DNA from: Paracidovorax citrulli
GTDB taxonomy: Bacteria; Pseudomonadota; Gammaproteobacteria; Burkholderiales; Burkholderiaceae_C
Direction of reading: 5' to 3'
Assembly: GCF_900100305.1 (NCBI RefSeq)
Contig: NZ_FNEY01000015.1
Location: 1-64,000, forward strand
Length of the DNA: 64,000 nt
Made by a program: the position numbers and the translations under genes. Below, one piece after another: positions 37,859-52,360 of this stretch. The notes beneath the pieces were generated by a model. The model was not told where the DNA came from, did no database searches, and was given only the letters and a program-made list of their open reading frames with translations. The stretch's first letter is position 1. The number at the start of each line of letters is the position of its first letter.

Positions 37859-38563
37859 ATGGCCCGCCTTCCCCGCCTGACGCTTCCCGGCTACCCGCAC
37901 CACGTGATCCACCGGGGCAACAACCGGCAGTCGGTCTTCGTGGACCGGCAGGACCGCGAAATGCTACTGGAATCGCTCGCCGACCAGGCGCGTGCCTTCG
38001 ACGTGGCGGTCCACGCCTACGTGCTGATGGACAACCACTTCCATCTCCTGGCCACGCCGCGCACGGCCGAGGGCCTGCCGCTGCTGATGCAGGCCGTCGG
38101 CCGCCGCTACGTGCGCGCCTTCAACCAGCGCCACGGGCGCACGGGAACGTTGTGGGAAGGTCGCTACCGTTCCACCGTGCTCGATCCCGCACGCTACCTG
38201 CTGGCCTGCATGGCCTATATCGACCTGAACCCGGTGCGCGCCGGCCTGGTGGCCGATCCCGCGGAGTACCCCTGGTCCAGCCATGCGCATGCTCTGGGCC
38301 TGCGGCCCGACCGGCTGGTGACGCCGCACGCGCTCTACTGGGCCTTGGGGAACACCCCGTTCGCGCGCGAGGCTGCCTATGGCGCGCTGGTGCAGGCGGG
38401 GCTCTCCGAGCAGGACCGCCGCCGCATTACCGATGCGACGCTGTCGGGATGGGCGCTCGGCGATGCGGAATTCGCCGCAGCGCTGCAGTCCCAGACGGCG
38501 CGGCGGGTGGTGAAGGCGCAGGCAGGGCGTCCGCGCAAACGTATCGTGCCTCCCGAGGACTGA
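37859..38563 (+). CDS. REP-associated tyrosine transposase (RAYT, Y1_Tnp family)
   Basis: 234 aa, complete. An HUH-type single-strand transposase: PHHVIHRGNNRQSVF at the start, the HUH motif in MDNHFHLLATP (~residue 56) and the catalytic Tyr in MAYIDLNPVRAG (~residue 119). WSSHAHALG after it is also typical. Such proteins are domesticated IS200/IS605 relatives that act on REP-like palindromes rather than moving their own gene. Downstream, 38598-38663, lie two copies of a CCC-N3-TTAAA motif. It stands alone between a methyltransferase gene and gltB. Confidence 0.9.
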   Translation: MARLPRLTLPGYPHHVIHRGNNRQSVFVDRQDREMLLESLADQARAFDVAVHAYVLMDNHFHLLATPRTAEGLPLLMQAVGRRYVRAFNQRHGRTGTLWEGRYRSTVLDPARYLLACMAYIDLNPVRAGLVADPAEYPWSSHAHALGLRPDRLVTPHALYWALGNTPFAREAAYGALVQAGLSEQDRRRITDATLSGWALGDAEFAAALQSQTARRVVKAQAGRPRKRIVPPED

Positions 38564-38597
38564 CCGCAGGCATGTGAATACACACGACGGACTTTGA

Positions 38598-38663
38598 TGT
38601 GTCCCCTATTAAATGTTGATGAACTGCCTGGAAAGAATATTGCGTATCTGACCCTAATTAAAA
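38598..38663. repeat. Direct TGTGTCCC / TCTGACCC motifs beside the RAYT gene
   Basis: TGTGTCCCCTATTAAAT (38598-38614) and TCTGACCCTAATTAAAA (~38647-38663) share CCC-N3-TTAAA and lie in an AT-rich segment after the RAYT gene. Very similar sequences often flank this transposase class. The region 38564-38730 otherwise carries the gltB leader and ribosome site (GAGGAG). Confidence 0.5.
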
Positions 38664-38730
38664 ATGCTTGCTCCGCATAACGCCATGCAATACGCTCGGG
38701 CTCCCCGCGATTTTTCTTGAGGAGTGCGCC

Positions 38731-43473
<4,743 letters not shown>

Positions 43474-43531
43474 GGCCGGATCGAACCGACGACGCACCGC
43501 TTCGCACCCCACAACGACAGGACACGCAATC

Positions 43532-45010
<1,479 letters not shown>

Positions 45011-45061
45011 CGCGCAGCCCCCCGTGCCCGGCCCGCCAGCGGGCCGCCCGGCATGCCGACC

Positions 45062-45081
45062 GCGCCCCGGGCGCCGTTTTT
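45062..45081 (+). terminator. Rho-independent terminator of gltBD
   Basis: GCGCC (45062-45066), loop CCG, GGCGC (45070-45074), then CG and five T residues (45077-45081). Confidence 0.7.
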
Positions 45082-45101
45082 CATGGTGGGGCATGCGGGT
45101 T

Positions 45102-45122
45102 TTGCTATCTTTTTGATAGCAA
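45102..45122. repeat. Comamonadaceae-type palindrome, copy 1
   Basis: TTGCTATC (45102-45109), five T, GATAGCAA (45115-45122): a perfect 8-bp inverted repeat. Related elements occur at 47851-47867 and 56506-56520. Confidence 0.7.
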
Positions 45123-45357
45123 TTCATGCCGGCATGCCAAGGCGTGCGCGCGGTTTGCCCGTGCATGCGGCGGAGAAGGTTGCGCGCCGTACCGCAGCCG
45201 GTGCGGACGATCGGGGACAATACGGGCTGGTTCCGTGCCGCCACGCATGCCCGCCTGCCGTTCGGCGCAGGCCCTGTGCGCTGTTGCCGGCCTGCCTTTC
45301 CCTTCACCCTTTTTCGCTCCATGCCGGCCTGCGGGCCGGCTTTTCGTTGCCATTGCC

Positions 45358-46161
45358 ATGAAGAAGATCGCCGCCATCGCCCTGGTGTCCCTCGGTGCCC
45401 TGCTTGCCGCCTGCGGCAAGAACGACAGCGCCCAGCCGGCCGCCTCCACCCCCGCCACGCCTGCGGCCGCCGTCACGAAGATCGTGATCGGCCTGGACGA
45501 CAATTTCCCGCCGATGGGCTTCCGCGACGACAAGAACCAGCTCGTGGGCTTCGACATCGACATGGCCCGCGAGGCCGCCAAGCGCATGGGCGTGGAGGTG
45601 GAGTTCAAGCCGATCGACTGGAGCGCCAAGGAGGCCGAACTGTCGGGCAGGCGCGTGGACGCGCTCTGGAACGGCCTCACGATCACCGAAGAGCGCAAGC
45701 AGAACATCGCCTTCACCGCGCCCTACATGGAGAACCACCAGATCATCGTGGTGGCGGCCAACTCCCCGGTCAAGACCAAGGCGGACCTCGCCGGCAAGAT
45801 CGTCGGCGCGCAGGAGGGCAGCAGCGCCGTGGACGCGGTGAAGAAGGAAGAGGCCGTCTTCAAGTCGTTCAAGGAATTCAAGACCTTCGGCGACAACGTG
45901 ACCGCGCTCATGGACCTCTCCACCGGCCGCCTGGAAGCCGTGGTGGTGGACGAGGTGGTGGGCCGCTACTACGTCGCCAAGAAGCCGCAGGACTATGCCG
46001 TGCTCGACGAGCATTTCGGTACCGAGGAATACGGCGTGGGCGTGCGCAAGGACGACACCGCGCTGCAGGGCCGCCTCGACAAGGCGCTCGCCGACATGAA
46101 GCAGGACGGCGCCGCGGCCACGATCGCCACGCAGTGGTTTGGCAAGAACATCATCAAATAA
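45358..46161 (+). CDS. Polar amino acid ABC transporter, substrate-binding lipoprotein
   Basis: 267 aa from the ATG at 45358. The signal peptide ends LLAACGKND, a lipobox, so the protein is tethered in the periplasm. The binding fold (SBP_bac_3) is shown by IVIGLDDNFPPMGFRDDKNQ, GFDIDMAREAAKRMGVEVEF and LWNGLTITEERKQNIAFTAPY. The substrate is a polar amino acid, not further defined; the pattern resembles cystine or glutamine-type binders. A permease and an ATPase gene follow, with a REP-like hairpin between them and this gene. Confidence 0.92.
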   Translation: MKKIAAIALVSLGALLAACGKNDSAQPAASTPATPAAAVTKIVIGLDDNFPPMGFRDDKNQLVGFDIDMAREAAKRMGVEVEFKPIDWSAKEAELSGRRVDALWNGLTITEERKQNIAFTAPYMENHQIIVVAANSPVKTKADLAGKIVGAQEGSSAVDAVKKEEAVFKSFKEFKTFGDNVTALMDLSTGRLEAVVVDEVVGRYYVAKKPQDYAVLDEHFGTEEYGVGVRKDDTALQGRLDKALADMKQDGAAATIATQWFGKNIIK

Positions 46162-46182
46162 CGGCGTTCATCCCCCTGAGGC

Positions 46183-46238
46183 GCTGCGCCTTCTCCCTTC
46201 TCCCGCATCGCTGCGCGATGCGGGAAGGGGGACGCAGC
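46183..46238. repeat. REP-like nested hairpin between SBP and permease genes
   Basis: Inner perfect 11-bp stem TCCCGCATCGC (46201-46211) / GCGATGCGGGA (46215-46225) with loop TGC; outer stem GCTGCG (46183-46188) / CGCAGC (46233-46238). No T run, so it is more likely an mRNA-stabilising or REP-type element than a terminator. Confidence 0.6.
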
Positions 46239-46352
46239 CGGCGCGGCGGGGCGGCCCTTGCGCGGCTGCCGCTGGCATTGGGGCGCGCCAGTGCCTGTGC
46301 CTTTGGTTTTGCCGGCTGCAGCTGTTCAGCCATGGATTCTTGTAGCTCTTAG

Positions 46353-46986
46353 ATGGATTACGTTCTTTCACTTCTGGGGCCGCTGGCGCAGGGAGCGACG
46401 GTCACGCTGAAGCTCTTCGCGATCACGCTGGGGCTGGCGGTGCCGCTCGGGCTGGCGCTGGCGCTGGCGCGGGTGTCGCGCTGGGGGCTGCTGTCGGGGC
46501 TGGTCAACGGCTACATCTGGCTGATGCGCGGCACGCCGCTGATGCTGCAGATGCTGTTCATCTATTTCGCGCTGCCGTTCGTGCCGGTGATCGGCGTGCG
46601 CCTGCCGGATTTCCCCGCGGCGGTGGTGGCGTTCGCGCTGAACTACGCGGCGTATTTCGCGGAGATCTTCCGCGCCGGCATCCAGTCGATCGACCGCGGC
46701 CAGTACGAGGCCGCCAAGGTGCTGGGCATGACCTACGGGCAGACCATGCGGCGCATCGTGCTGCCGCAGATGGTGCGTCGCATCCTGCCGCCCATGAGCA
46801 ACGAGACCATCACGCTGGTCAAGGACACTTCGCTCATCTACGTGCTGGCCCTGAACGACCTGCTGCGCGCCGCGCGCGGCATCGTGCAGCGCGATTTCAC
46901 GACCACGCCCTTCCTCGTGGCCGCCGCCTTCTATCTCGTGATGACCCTGGTGCTGACCTGGGGCTTCCAGCGCCTGGAGCGACGCT

Positions 46987-47006
<20 letters not shown>
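46353..47006 (+). CDS. Polar amino acid ABC transporter, permease
   Basis: 217 aa, about five membrane helices. It has the His/Glu/Gln/Arg/Opine permease family signatures: GATVTLKLFAITLGLAVPLG at the start, GYIWLMRGTPLMLQMLFIYF and the ATPase-contact EAA loop near EAAKVLGMTYGQTMRRIVLPQ. It probably works as a homodimer in the inner membrane with the adjacent ATPase and the binding lipoprotein. Its end overlaps the ATPase gene by 20 bases. Confidence 0.93.
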
Positions 47007-47781
<775 letters not shown>

Positions 47782-47850
47782 GAAGGCCTGCCGTTGGCGG
47801 GAGAATATCGCTCCACTGGCACTCCAGGGCCTGCGGGTTCTTTCTGGTTT

Positions 47851-47867
47851 GCTATTGAAAAGATAGC
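47851..47867. repeat. GCTAT...ATAGC palindrome, copy 2
   Basis: GCTAT (47851-47855) and ATAGC (47863-47867) with a TGAAAAG spacer, in the spacer between the amino acid transporter and the mla operon. Confidence 0.55.
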
Positions 47868-47888
47868 CATCTTCCGCCACGCATTCCA

Positions 47889-47914
47889 GCAAACATGCAT
47901 GCATGTATGTTTGC
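47889..47914 (+). promoter_or_regulatory. 26-bp near-perfect palindrome upstream of mlaF
   Basis: GCAAACATGCATG (47889-47901) and CATGTATGTTTGC (47902-47914) are reverse complements but for one position. It lies ~77 bases before mlaF. The ACAT-CATG-ATGT arrangement resembles TetR/AcrR-type operators such as the ACATACAT...ATGTATGT box of E. coli acrAB. Confidence 0.5.
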
Positions 47915-47990
47915 GTTACCATCGCTCGCATCGCCAACGGCCGCACCCGCGACAATTACGTTCCCAACCGACATTTCCAACGCCCTCTGC

Positions 47991-48815
47991 ATGTCCGAAA
48001 CCCCCCTGGTCGAACTGCGCAACGTCACGTTCTCGTACGGTGAGCGCCCGATCCTGCGCGATGTCTCGCTGCGCATCCCGCGCGGCAAGGTGACTGCGCT
48101 CATGGGCGCCTCCGGCGGGGGCAAGACCACGGTGCTGCGCCTCATCGGCGGGCAGCACCTCGCGCAGCAGGGCGAAGTGCTGGTGAACGGCCAGGACGTC
48201 GCGCGCATGGACACGCAGCAGCTCTACGCCGCGCGCCGTCGCATGGGCATGCTGTTCCAGTTCGGGGCGCTCTTCACCGACATGAGCGTGTTCGAGAACG
48301 TGGCCTTTCCGCTGCGCGAGCACACCGACCTGTCCGAGGCGCTGGTGCGCGACATCGTGCTCATGAAACTGCAGGCCGTGGGCCTGCGGGGCGCACGCGA
48401 CCTGATGCCCAGCCAGATCTCGGGCGGCATGGCGCGGCGCGTGGCGCTGGCGCGGGCCATCGCGCTCGATCCGGAGCTGATCCTCTACGACGAGCCCTTC
48501 GCCGGGCTCGATCCCATCTCGCTCGGCACGGCCGCGCAGCTGATCCGGCAACTCAACGACGCCATGGGCCTGACCACGCTGGTCGTGTCCCACGACGTGG
48601 AGGAAACCTTCCGCGTGGCGGACCACGTCGTCATCCTCGGGCCGGGCGTGGTCGCCGCGCAGGGCTCGCCCGACGAGGTGCGTGCCAGCACCGATCCGCT
48701 GGTGCACCAGTTCGTGCATGCGCTGCCCACCGGGCCGGTGCCGTTCCATTACCCCGGCCCTTCGGTGGCCGACGATTTCGGGCCGCTGGCCGGCCCGGGC
48801 GGAGGCGCGCGATGA
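47991..48815 (+). CDS. mlaF: Phospholipid ABC transporter ATP-binding protein MlaF
   Basis: 274 aa from the ATG at 47991 (MSETPLVELRNVTFSYGERP). Walker A GASGGGKTTVLRL, signature QISGGMARRVALARAI, Walker B LILYDEPFAGLDP, switch His VVSHDVEETFRV. It powers the MlaFEDB complex, which moves phospholipids between the inner membrane and the periplasmic carrier MlaC. The C-terminal ~30 residues form a short Pro/Gly-rich tail. It overlaps mlaE by ATGA. Confidence 0.96.
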   Translation: MSETPLVELRNVTFSYGERPILRDVSLRIPRGKVTALMGASGGGKTTVLRLIGGQHLAQQGEVLVNGQDVARMDTQQLYAARRRMGMLFQFGALFTDMSVFENVAFPLREHTDLSEALVRDIVLMKLQAVGLRGARDLMPSQISGGMARRVALARAIALDPELILYDEPFAGLDPISLGTAAQLIRQLNDAMGLTTLVVSHDVEETFRVADHVVILGPGVVAAQGSPDEVRASTDPLVHQFVHALPTGPVPFHYPGPSVADDFGPLAGPGGGAR

Positions 48816-49594
48816 GCTGGTGGAAACCTTCCGATGTCGGCTTCGCCACGCGCAGCCTGCTGGCGGACATGGGCCGCGCGGCGCGGCTGTTCGTGCGTCT
48901 GGCCGGCCTGATCGGCCCGACCCTGCAGCGCTTCGGGCTGGTGCGCGACCAGTTGCACTTCCTGGGCAACTATTCGCTGTCCATCATTTCCGTGTCGGGC
49001 CTGTTCGTGGGCTTCGTGCTGGGCCTGCAGGGCTACTACACGCTGCAGCGCTACGGCTCCGCGCAGGCGCTGGGCCTGCTCGTGGCGCTGTCGCTGGTGC
49101 GCGAGCTCGGCCCCGTCGTCTCCGCGCTGCTGTTCGCGGGCCGCGCTGGCACTTCGCTCACGGCGGAGATCGGCCTGATGCGCGCGGGCGAGCAGCTCTC
49201 GGCCATGGAGATGATGGCCGTGGACCCGGTGCGCCGCATCCTGGCCCCGCGCTTCTGGGCCGGGGTGATCGCGATGCCGCTGCTGGCCGCGGTGTTCAGC
49301 GCGGTGGGCGTGATCGGCGGCTGGATCGTCGGCGTGGTCATGCTCGGCGTGGACGGCGGTGCCTTCTGGGGCCAGATGCAGAGCGGGGTGGACGTGTGGG
49401 CGGACGTGGGCAACGGCGTGCTCAAGAGCTTCGTCTTCGGCGTCACGGTCACTTTCATCGCCCTGCTGCAGGGCTACATCGCCAAGCCCACGCCCGAGGG
49501 CGTGTCCCGCGCCACCACCCGCACCGTGGTGATGGCCTCGCTCACGGTGCTGGGGCTGGATTTCCTGCTCACGGCCTGGATGTTCAGCATCTGA
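48812..49594 (+). CDS. mlaE: Phospholipid ABC transporter permease MlaE
   Basis: 260 aa, five or six membrane helices. MlaE family pattern: SIISVSGLFVGFVLGLQGYY, LVRELGPVVSALLFAGRAGT (the EQ-like coupling region), EIGLMRAGEQLSAMEMMAVDP and TFIALLQGYIAKPTPEGVSRA. It forms a homodimer in the inner membrane at the core of MlaFEDB. Confidence 0.96.
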   Translation: MSWWKPSDVGFATRSLLADMGRAARLFVRLAGLIGPTLQRFGLVRDQLHFLGNYSLSIISVSGLFVGFVLGLQGYYTLQRYGSAQALGLLVALSLVRELGPVVSALLFAGRAGTSLTAEIGLMRAGEQLSAMEMMAVDPVRRILAPRFWAGVIAMPLLAAVFSAVGVIGGWIVGVVMLGVDGGAFWGQMQSGVDVWADVGNGVLKSFVFGVTVTFIALLQGYIAKPTPEGVSRATTRTVVMASLTVLGLDFLLTAWMFSI

Positions 49595-49632
49595 CGCGGC
49601 AGCGCCCAAGAACCCTTCAGAGAGAAAACACC

Positions 49633-50124
49633 ATGCAGCATTCCAAGAACGACGTCTGGGTCGGCCTCTTCGTCCTCCTCGGCGGTGCGGCCCTGCTCTT
49701 CCTCGCCCTGCAGTCGGCCAACCTGCTGCGCGTGCAGTGGCAGTCCGGCTACCACGTCACCGCGCTCTTCGACAACATCGGCGGGCTCAAGCCCCAGTCC
49801 GCGGTGCGCAGCGCCGGCGTGGTGGTCGGGCGGGTGAATTCCATCACCTTCGACGACAAGACCTTCCAGGCCCAGGTGACGCTGGAGATGGACAAGCGCT
49901 ACGCCTTCCCCAAGGACAGCTCGCTCAAGATCCTCACCAGCGGCCTGCTGGGCGACCAGTACATCGGCATCCAGGCGGGTGCCGACGAAAAGAACCTCGC
50001 CGAGGGCGACCGCATCACGTCAACGCAGTCCGCGGTGGTGCTGGAAAACCTCATCGGCCAGTTCCTCTACGGCAAGGCCGAAGAGGGCGGCGGCGGGGCC
50101 TCCGCGGGCGGCTCCAAGAAATGA
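49633..50124 (+). CDS. mlaD: Phospholipid transporter MCE-domain protein MlaD
   Basis: 163 aa. One N-terminal helix (VWVGLFVLLGGAALLFLAL) and one MCE domain (YHVTALFDNIGGLKPQSAVR, GVVVGRVNSITFD, LTSGLLGDQYIGIQAG). MlaD hexamers form a ring on MlaE that passes phospholipids to or from MlaC. Short C-terminal Gly/Ser-rich tail. It overlaps mlaA by ATGA. Confidence 0.96.
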   Translation: MQHSKNDVWVGLFVLLGGAALLFLALQSANLLRVQWQSGYHVTALFDNIGGLKPQSAVRSAGVVVGRVNSITFDDKTFQAQVTLEMDKRYAFPKDSSLKILTSGLLGDQYIGIQAGADEKNLAEGDRITSTQSAVVLENLIGQFLYGKAEEGGGGASAGGSKK

Positions 50125-50903
50125 CGACAACAATGATGACCACCAATTGCCAAGCTCTCCGGGCCCCGTCCCTGCGCGGCAGCGCCTGCGCGCTGGCCGT
50201 GGCCAGCCTGCTGGCCGGCTGCGCCACCGGGCCCGACGCCAACCCGCGCGATCCGTTCGAGCCCTACAACCGCGGCGTGACCCGGTTCAACGACACGGTG
50301 GACGACGTGCTGCTGCGGCCCGTCGCCACCGCCTATACCGAGGTCACCCCGCGCCTGGTGCGCACTGGCGTGAGCAACTTCTTCGCCAACCTCGGGGACC
50401 TGTGGTCCTTCGTGAACAATGCGCTGCAACTGCGCGGCGAGGGCGCGCTCAACAGCATCGCGCGCTTCAGCGCGAACACCGTGTTCGGCATCGGCGGCGT
50501 GTTCGACGTCGCCACCGAGATGGGCATCGACCGCTCGAAGCAGGATTTCGGCCTCACGCTCGGCCGCTGGGGCGTACCCACGGGGCCGTACCTCGTGCTG
50601 CCGTTCCTGGGCCCGTCCACCGTGCGCGACACGGTGGCCCTGCCGGTGGATGCCAAGGGCAACCTGATCACCTATGTCGATCCCGTGTCCGATCGCAACG
50701 CCCTCTATGCCCTGCGGGCGGTGGACACGCGAGCCAACCTGCTGCGCGCGAGTTCCGTGCTGAACAGCGCCGCGCTCGACAAATACAGTTTCACGCGCGA
50801 CGCCTACCTGCAGGTGCGCAGCCAGGCGGTGCAGAAGGACCGGCGCAACGAGGAGCGCTACGACCAGGATGCCGGCAAGCTGCCCGAAGAGCCGAAGCCC
50901 TGA
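50121..50903 (+). CDS. mlaA: Outer-membrane phospholipid-removing lipoprotein MlaA (VacJ)
   Basis: 260 aa with a lipobox (LLAGC) around residue 34. The family signature is DPFEPYNRGVTRFNDTVDD, then NFFANLGDLWSFVNNALQL and GIDRSKQDFGLTLGRWGVPTGPY... through GPSTVRDTVALPVD. MlaA sits as a ring in the outer membrane with a porin and extracts mislocalised phospholipids. In betaproteobacteria the gene is often inside the mla operon, as here. The C-terminus is charged. Confidence 0.95.
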   Translation: MTTTMMTTNCQALRAPSLRGSACALAVASLLAGCATGPDANPRDPFEPYNRGVTRFNDTVDDVLLRPVATAYTEVTPRLVRTGVSNFFANLGDLWSFVNNALQLRGEGALNSIARFSANTVFGIGGVFDVATEMGIDRSKQDFGLTLGRWGVPTGPYLVLPFLGPSTVRDTVALPVDAKGNLITYVDPVSDRNALYALRAVDTRANLLRASSVLNSAALDKYSFTRDAYLQVRSQAVQKDRRNEERYDQDAGKLPEEPKP

Positions 50904-51045
50904 GGGCGGCGGCGGAGGCCGGGGCGGCGTTGCAGTTGCTTGCATCCGTGCACCGGGCAGACGCATGGGGGCGTCGCCCCGCGTCCACAATGGAACATGA
51001 CATGGCGCGCCCCGCCGGGGACGCGCCTTCAGAAAGGAAACCGAT

Positions 51046-51702
51046 ATGACGATGAGCCGACGTACCCTGGGCCATGCCGCCCTCCGCACTGCCGCCGTTC
51101 TGTGGCTGGGCATGCCGGTGGCGGCCCTGGCCGCCGACGAAACGCCCGACGAACTGATCAAGCGCCTGTCCACCGACGTGCTGAACACCGTGCGCAGCGA
51201 CAAGAGCATCAAGTCGGGCGACATCAACAAGATCACCGCGCTGGTGGACAAGGTCATCCTGCCGCACGTGAACTTCCGCCGCATGACAGCCGCCGCGGTG
51301 GGCCCGGCCTGGCGCCAGGCCACGCCGCAGCAGCAGACGCGCCTGCAGGACGAATTCAAGTCGCTGCTCGTGCGCACCTACTCGGGCGCCCTCAACCAGG
51401 TCAACGACCTGTCGATCCAGGTCAAGCCGCTGCGCGCCGGCGCCGACGACAAGGACGTGCTCGTGCGTTCCGAGATCCTGGGCCGCGGCGACCCTATCCA
51501 GCTCGACTACCGCCTGGAGAAGACCCCGGGCGACGGCGCGGGCTGGAAGATCTACAACCTGAACGTGATGGGCGTGTGGCTGGTCGAGACCTACCGCACG
51601 CAGTTCGCGCAGGAGATCAACGCCAAGGGCATCGATGGCCTCATCGAATCCCTGGCGGCGCGCAACAAGGCCAACGCCGCCGGCTCCGGCAAGGCGGGCT
51701 GA
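51046..51702 (+). CDS. mlaC: Periplasmic phospholipid carrier MlaC
   Basis: 218 aa with a Sec signal (LGHAALRTAAVLWLGMPVAALAA). The Tol_Tol_Ttg2 pattern is DELIKRLSTDVLNTVRSDKS, FRRMTAAAVGPAWRQATPQQ, FKSLLVRTYSGALNQV and IYNLNVMGVWLVETYRTQF. It ferries phospholipids between MlaA and MlaD. AGAAAGGAAA lies upstream; an alternative start ATG is 6 bases downstream. Confidence 0.95.
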   Translation: MTMSRRTLGHAALRTAAVLWLGMPVAALAADETPDELIKRLSTDVLNTVRSDKSIKSGDINKITALVDKVILPHVNFRRMTAAAVGPAWRQATPQQQTRLQDEFKSLLVRTYSGALNQVNDLSIQVKPLRAGADDKDVLVRSEILGRGDPIQLDYRLEKTPGDGAGWKIYNLNVMGVWLVETYRTQFAQEINAKGIDGLIESLAARNKANAAGSGKAG

Positions 51703-51723
51703 CGCATCCATCGGGCGGCCGCC

Positions 51724-52014
51724 ATGCTGGTCCTACCCACCGAGCTGACGCACCGACAGGCCGAGGCCTGCCTTCGCATGCTGCTGCAGGGGCTCAAGGC
51801 GCACCGCGACGAGATCCTCGTCGTGGACGCCGCGCCGCTCGCCTCCTTCGACTCGTCGGCCCTGGCGGTCCTGCTCGAGTGCCGCCGCGCCGCGCTGCTG
51901 GAGAACCGGCGCTTCGAGGTGAAAGACCTGCCCGCGGGCCTGGCCAAGCTGGCCGGGCTGTACGGGGTGGGGGAGTTGCTTGCCGGTCCGGCGGTGGCCG
52001 CGGCGGCGGATTGA
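51724..52014 (+). CDS. mlaB: STAS-domain protein MlaB
   Basis: 96 aa, a single STAS domain: EILVVDAAPLASFDSSALAVLLECRRAA carries the conserved Asp-Ser-Ser near residue 44. MlaB binds MlaF in the cytoplasm and stabilises the transporter. It is the last mla gene, after mlaC. Length is usual. Confidence 0.9.
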   Translation: MLVLPTELTHRQAEACLRMLLQGLKAHRDEILVVDAAPLASFDSSALAVLLECRRAALLENRRFEVKDLPAGLAKLAGLYGVGELLAGPAVAAAAD

Positions 52015-52026
52015 GCCGATCCCGCC

Positions 52027-52290
52027 TCAGCGCGAAGCGTCCGAACGCTCCCGCCACTGGCCCCGGAAGCTCTGCAGCCAGCCCGACAGGCTGAAGATGT
52101 CCTCCGTCACGCTCGCCACGTCGTTCTTGGCCGGGTCGCCCATGCGCGACCGCAGGCGGTTGGCGACAGTGCCTGCGCCATCGCCGTCCCCCAGGAGCGC
52201 CGCCTGCGCATAGGCGGCGTCCGCCTCCGCGTCACGCCCGAGCGCAGCCAGGCTCGTGGCCAGGTGGGCCTGGAGCCGGGGCCATGGGCG
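52027..52290 (-). pseudogene. Possible remnant of a TPR-like protein gene
   Basis: The minus-strand frame from ~52290 to the stop at 52027 reads RLQAHLATSLAALGRDAEADAAYAQAALLG, which looks like a tetratricopeptide helix pair, then ends SLSGWLQSFRGQWRERSDAS. The upstream continuation is open to 52392 but runs antisense into the ABC ATPase start and looks random. So a C-terminal piece of a larger gene is likely, though a small intact gene cannot be excluded. It fills the 346-base spacer between mlaB and the ABC exporter. Confidence 0.35.
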
Positions 52291-52360
52291 AGGCCGCCGA
52301 AGTGGCATGGACGAGGTCGGCAAGCATATCCGCGCCAGACCCGTAAAATGGCCGGCTCCC

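Larger units (their letters stand above)
45011..45357. other. Intergenic region after gltBD
   Basis: 347 bases without a supported gene. It contains a GGCCCGC/GCGGGCC hairpin (45030-45045), the gltD terminator (45062-45081), a TTGCTATC/GATAGCAA palindrome (45102-45122) and then the promoter region of the amino acid ABC transporter. Small open frames here look like noise. Confidence 0.6.

Noticed and set aside
37859-38563. Complete IS200-type insertion sequence
   Set aside because: No left or right end hairpins or target duplication could be seen around the gene; a lone RAYT-type gene fits better.
45126-46352. Plus-strand 408-codon frame over the substrate-binding protein gene
   Set aside because: Arg/Gly-rich alternative frame; the real gene at 45358 has a lipobox and a binding-protein fold.
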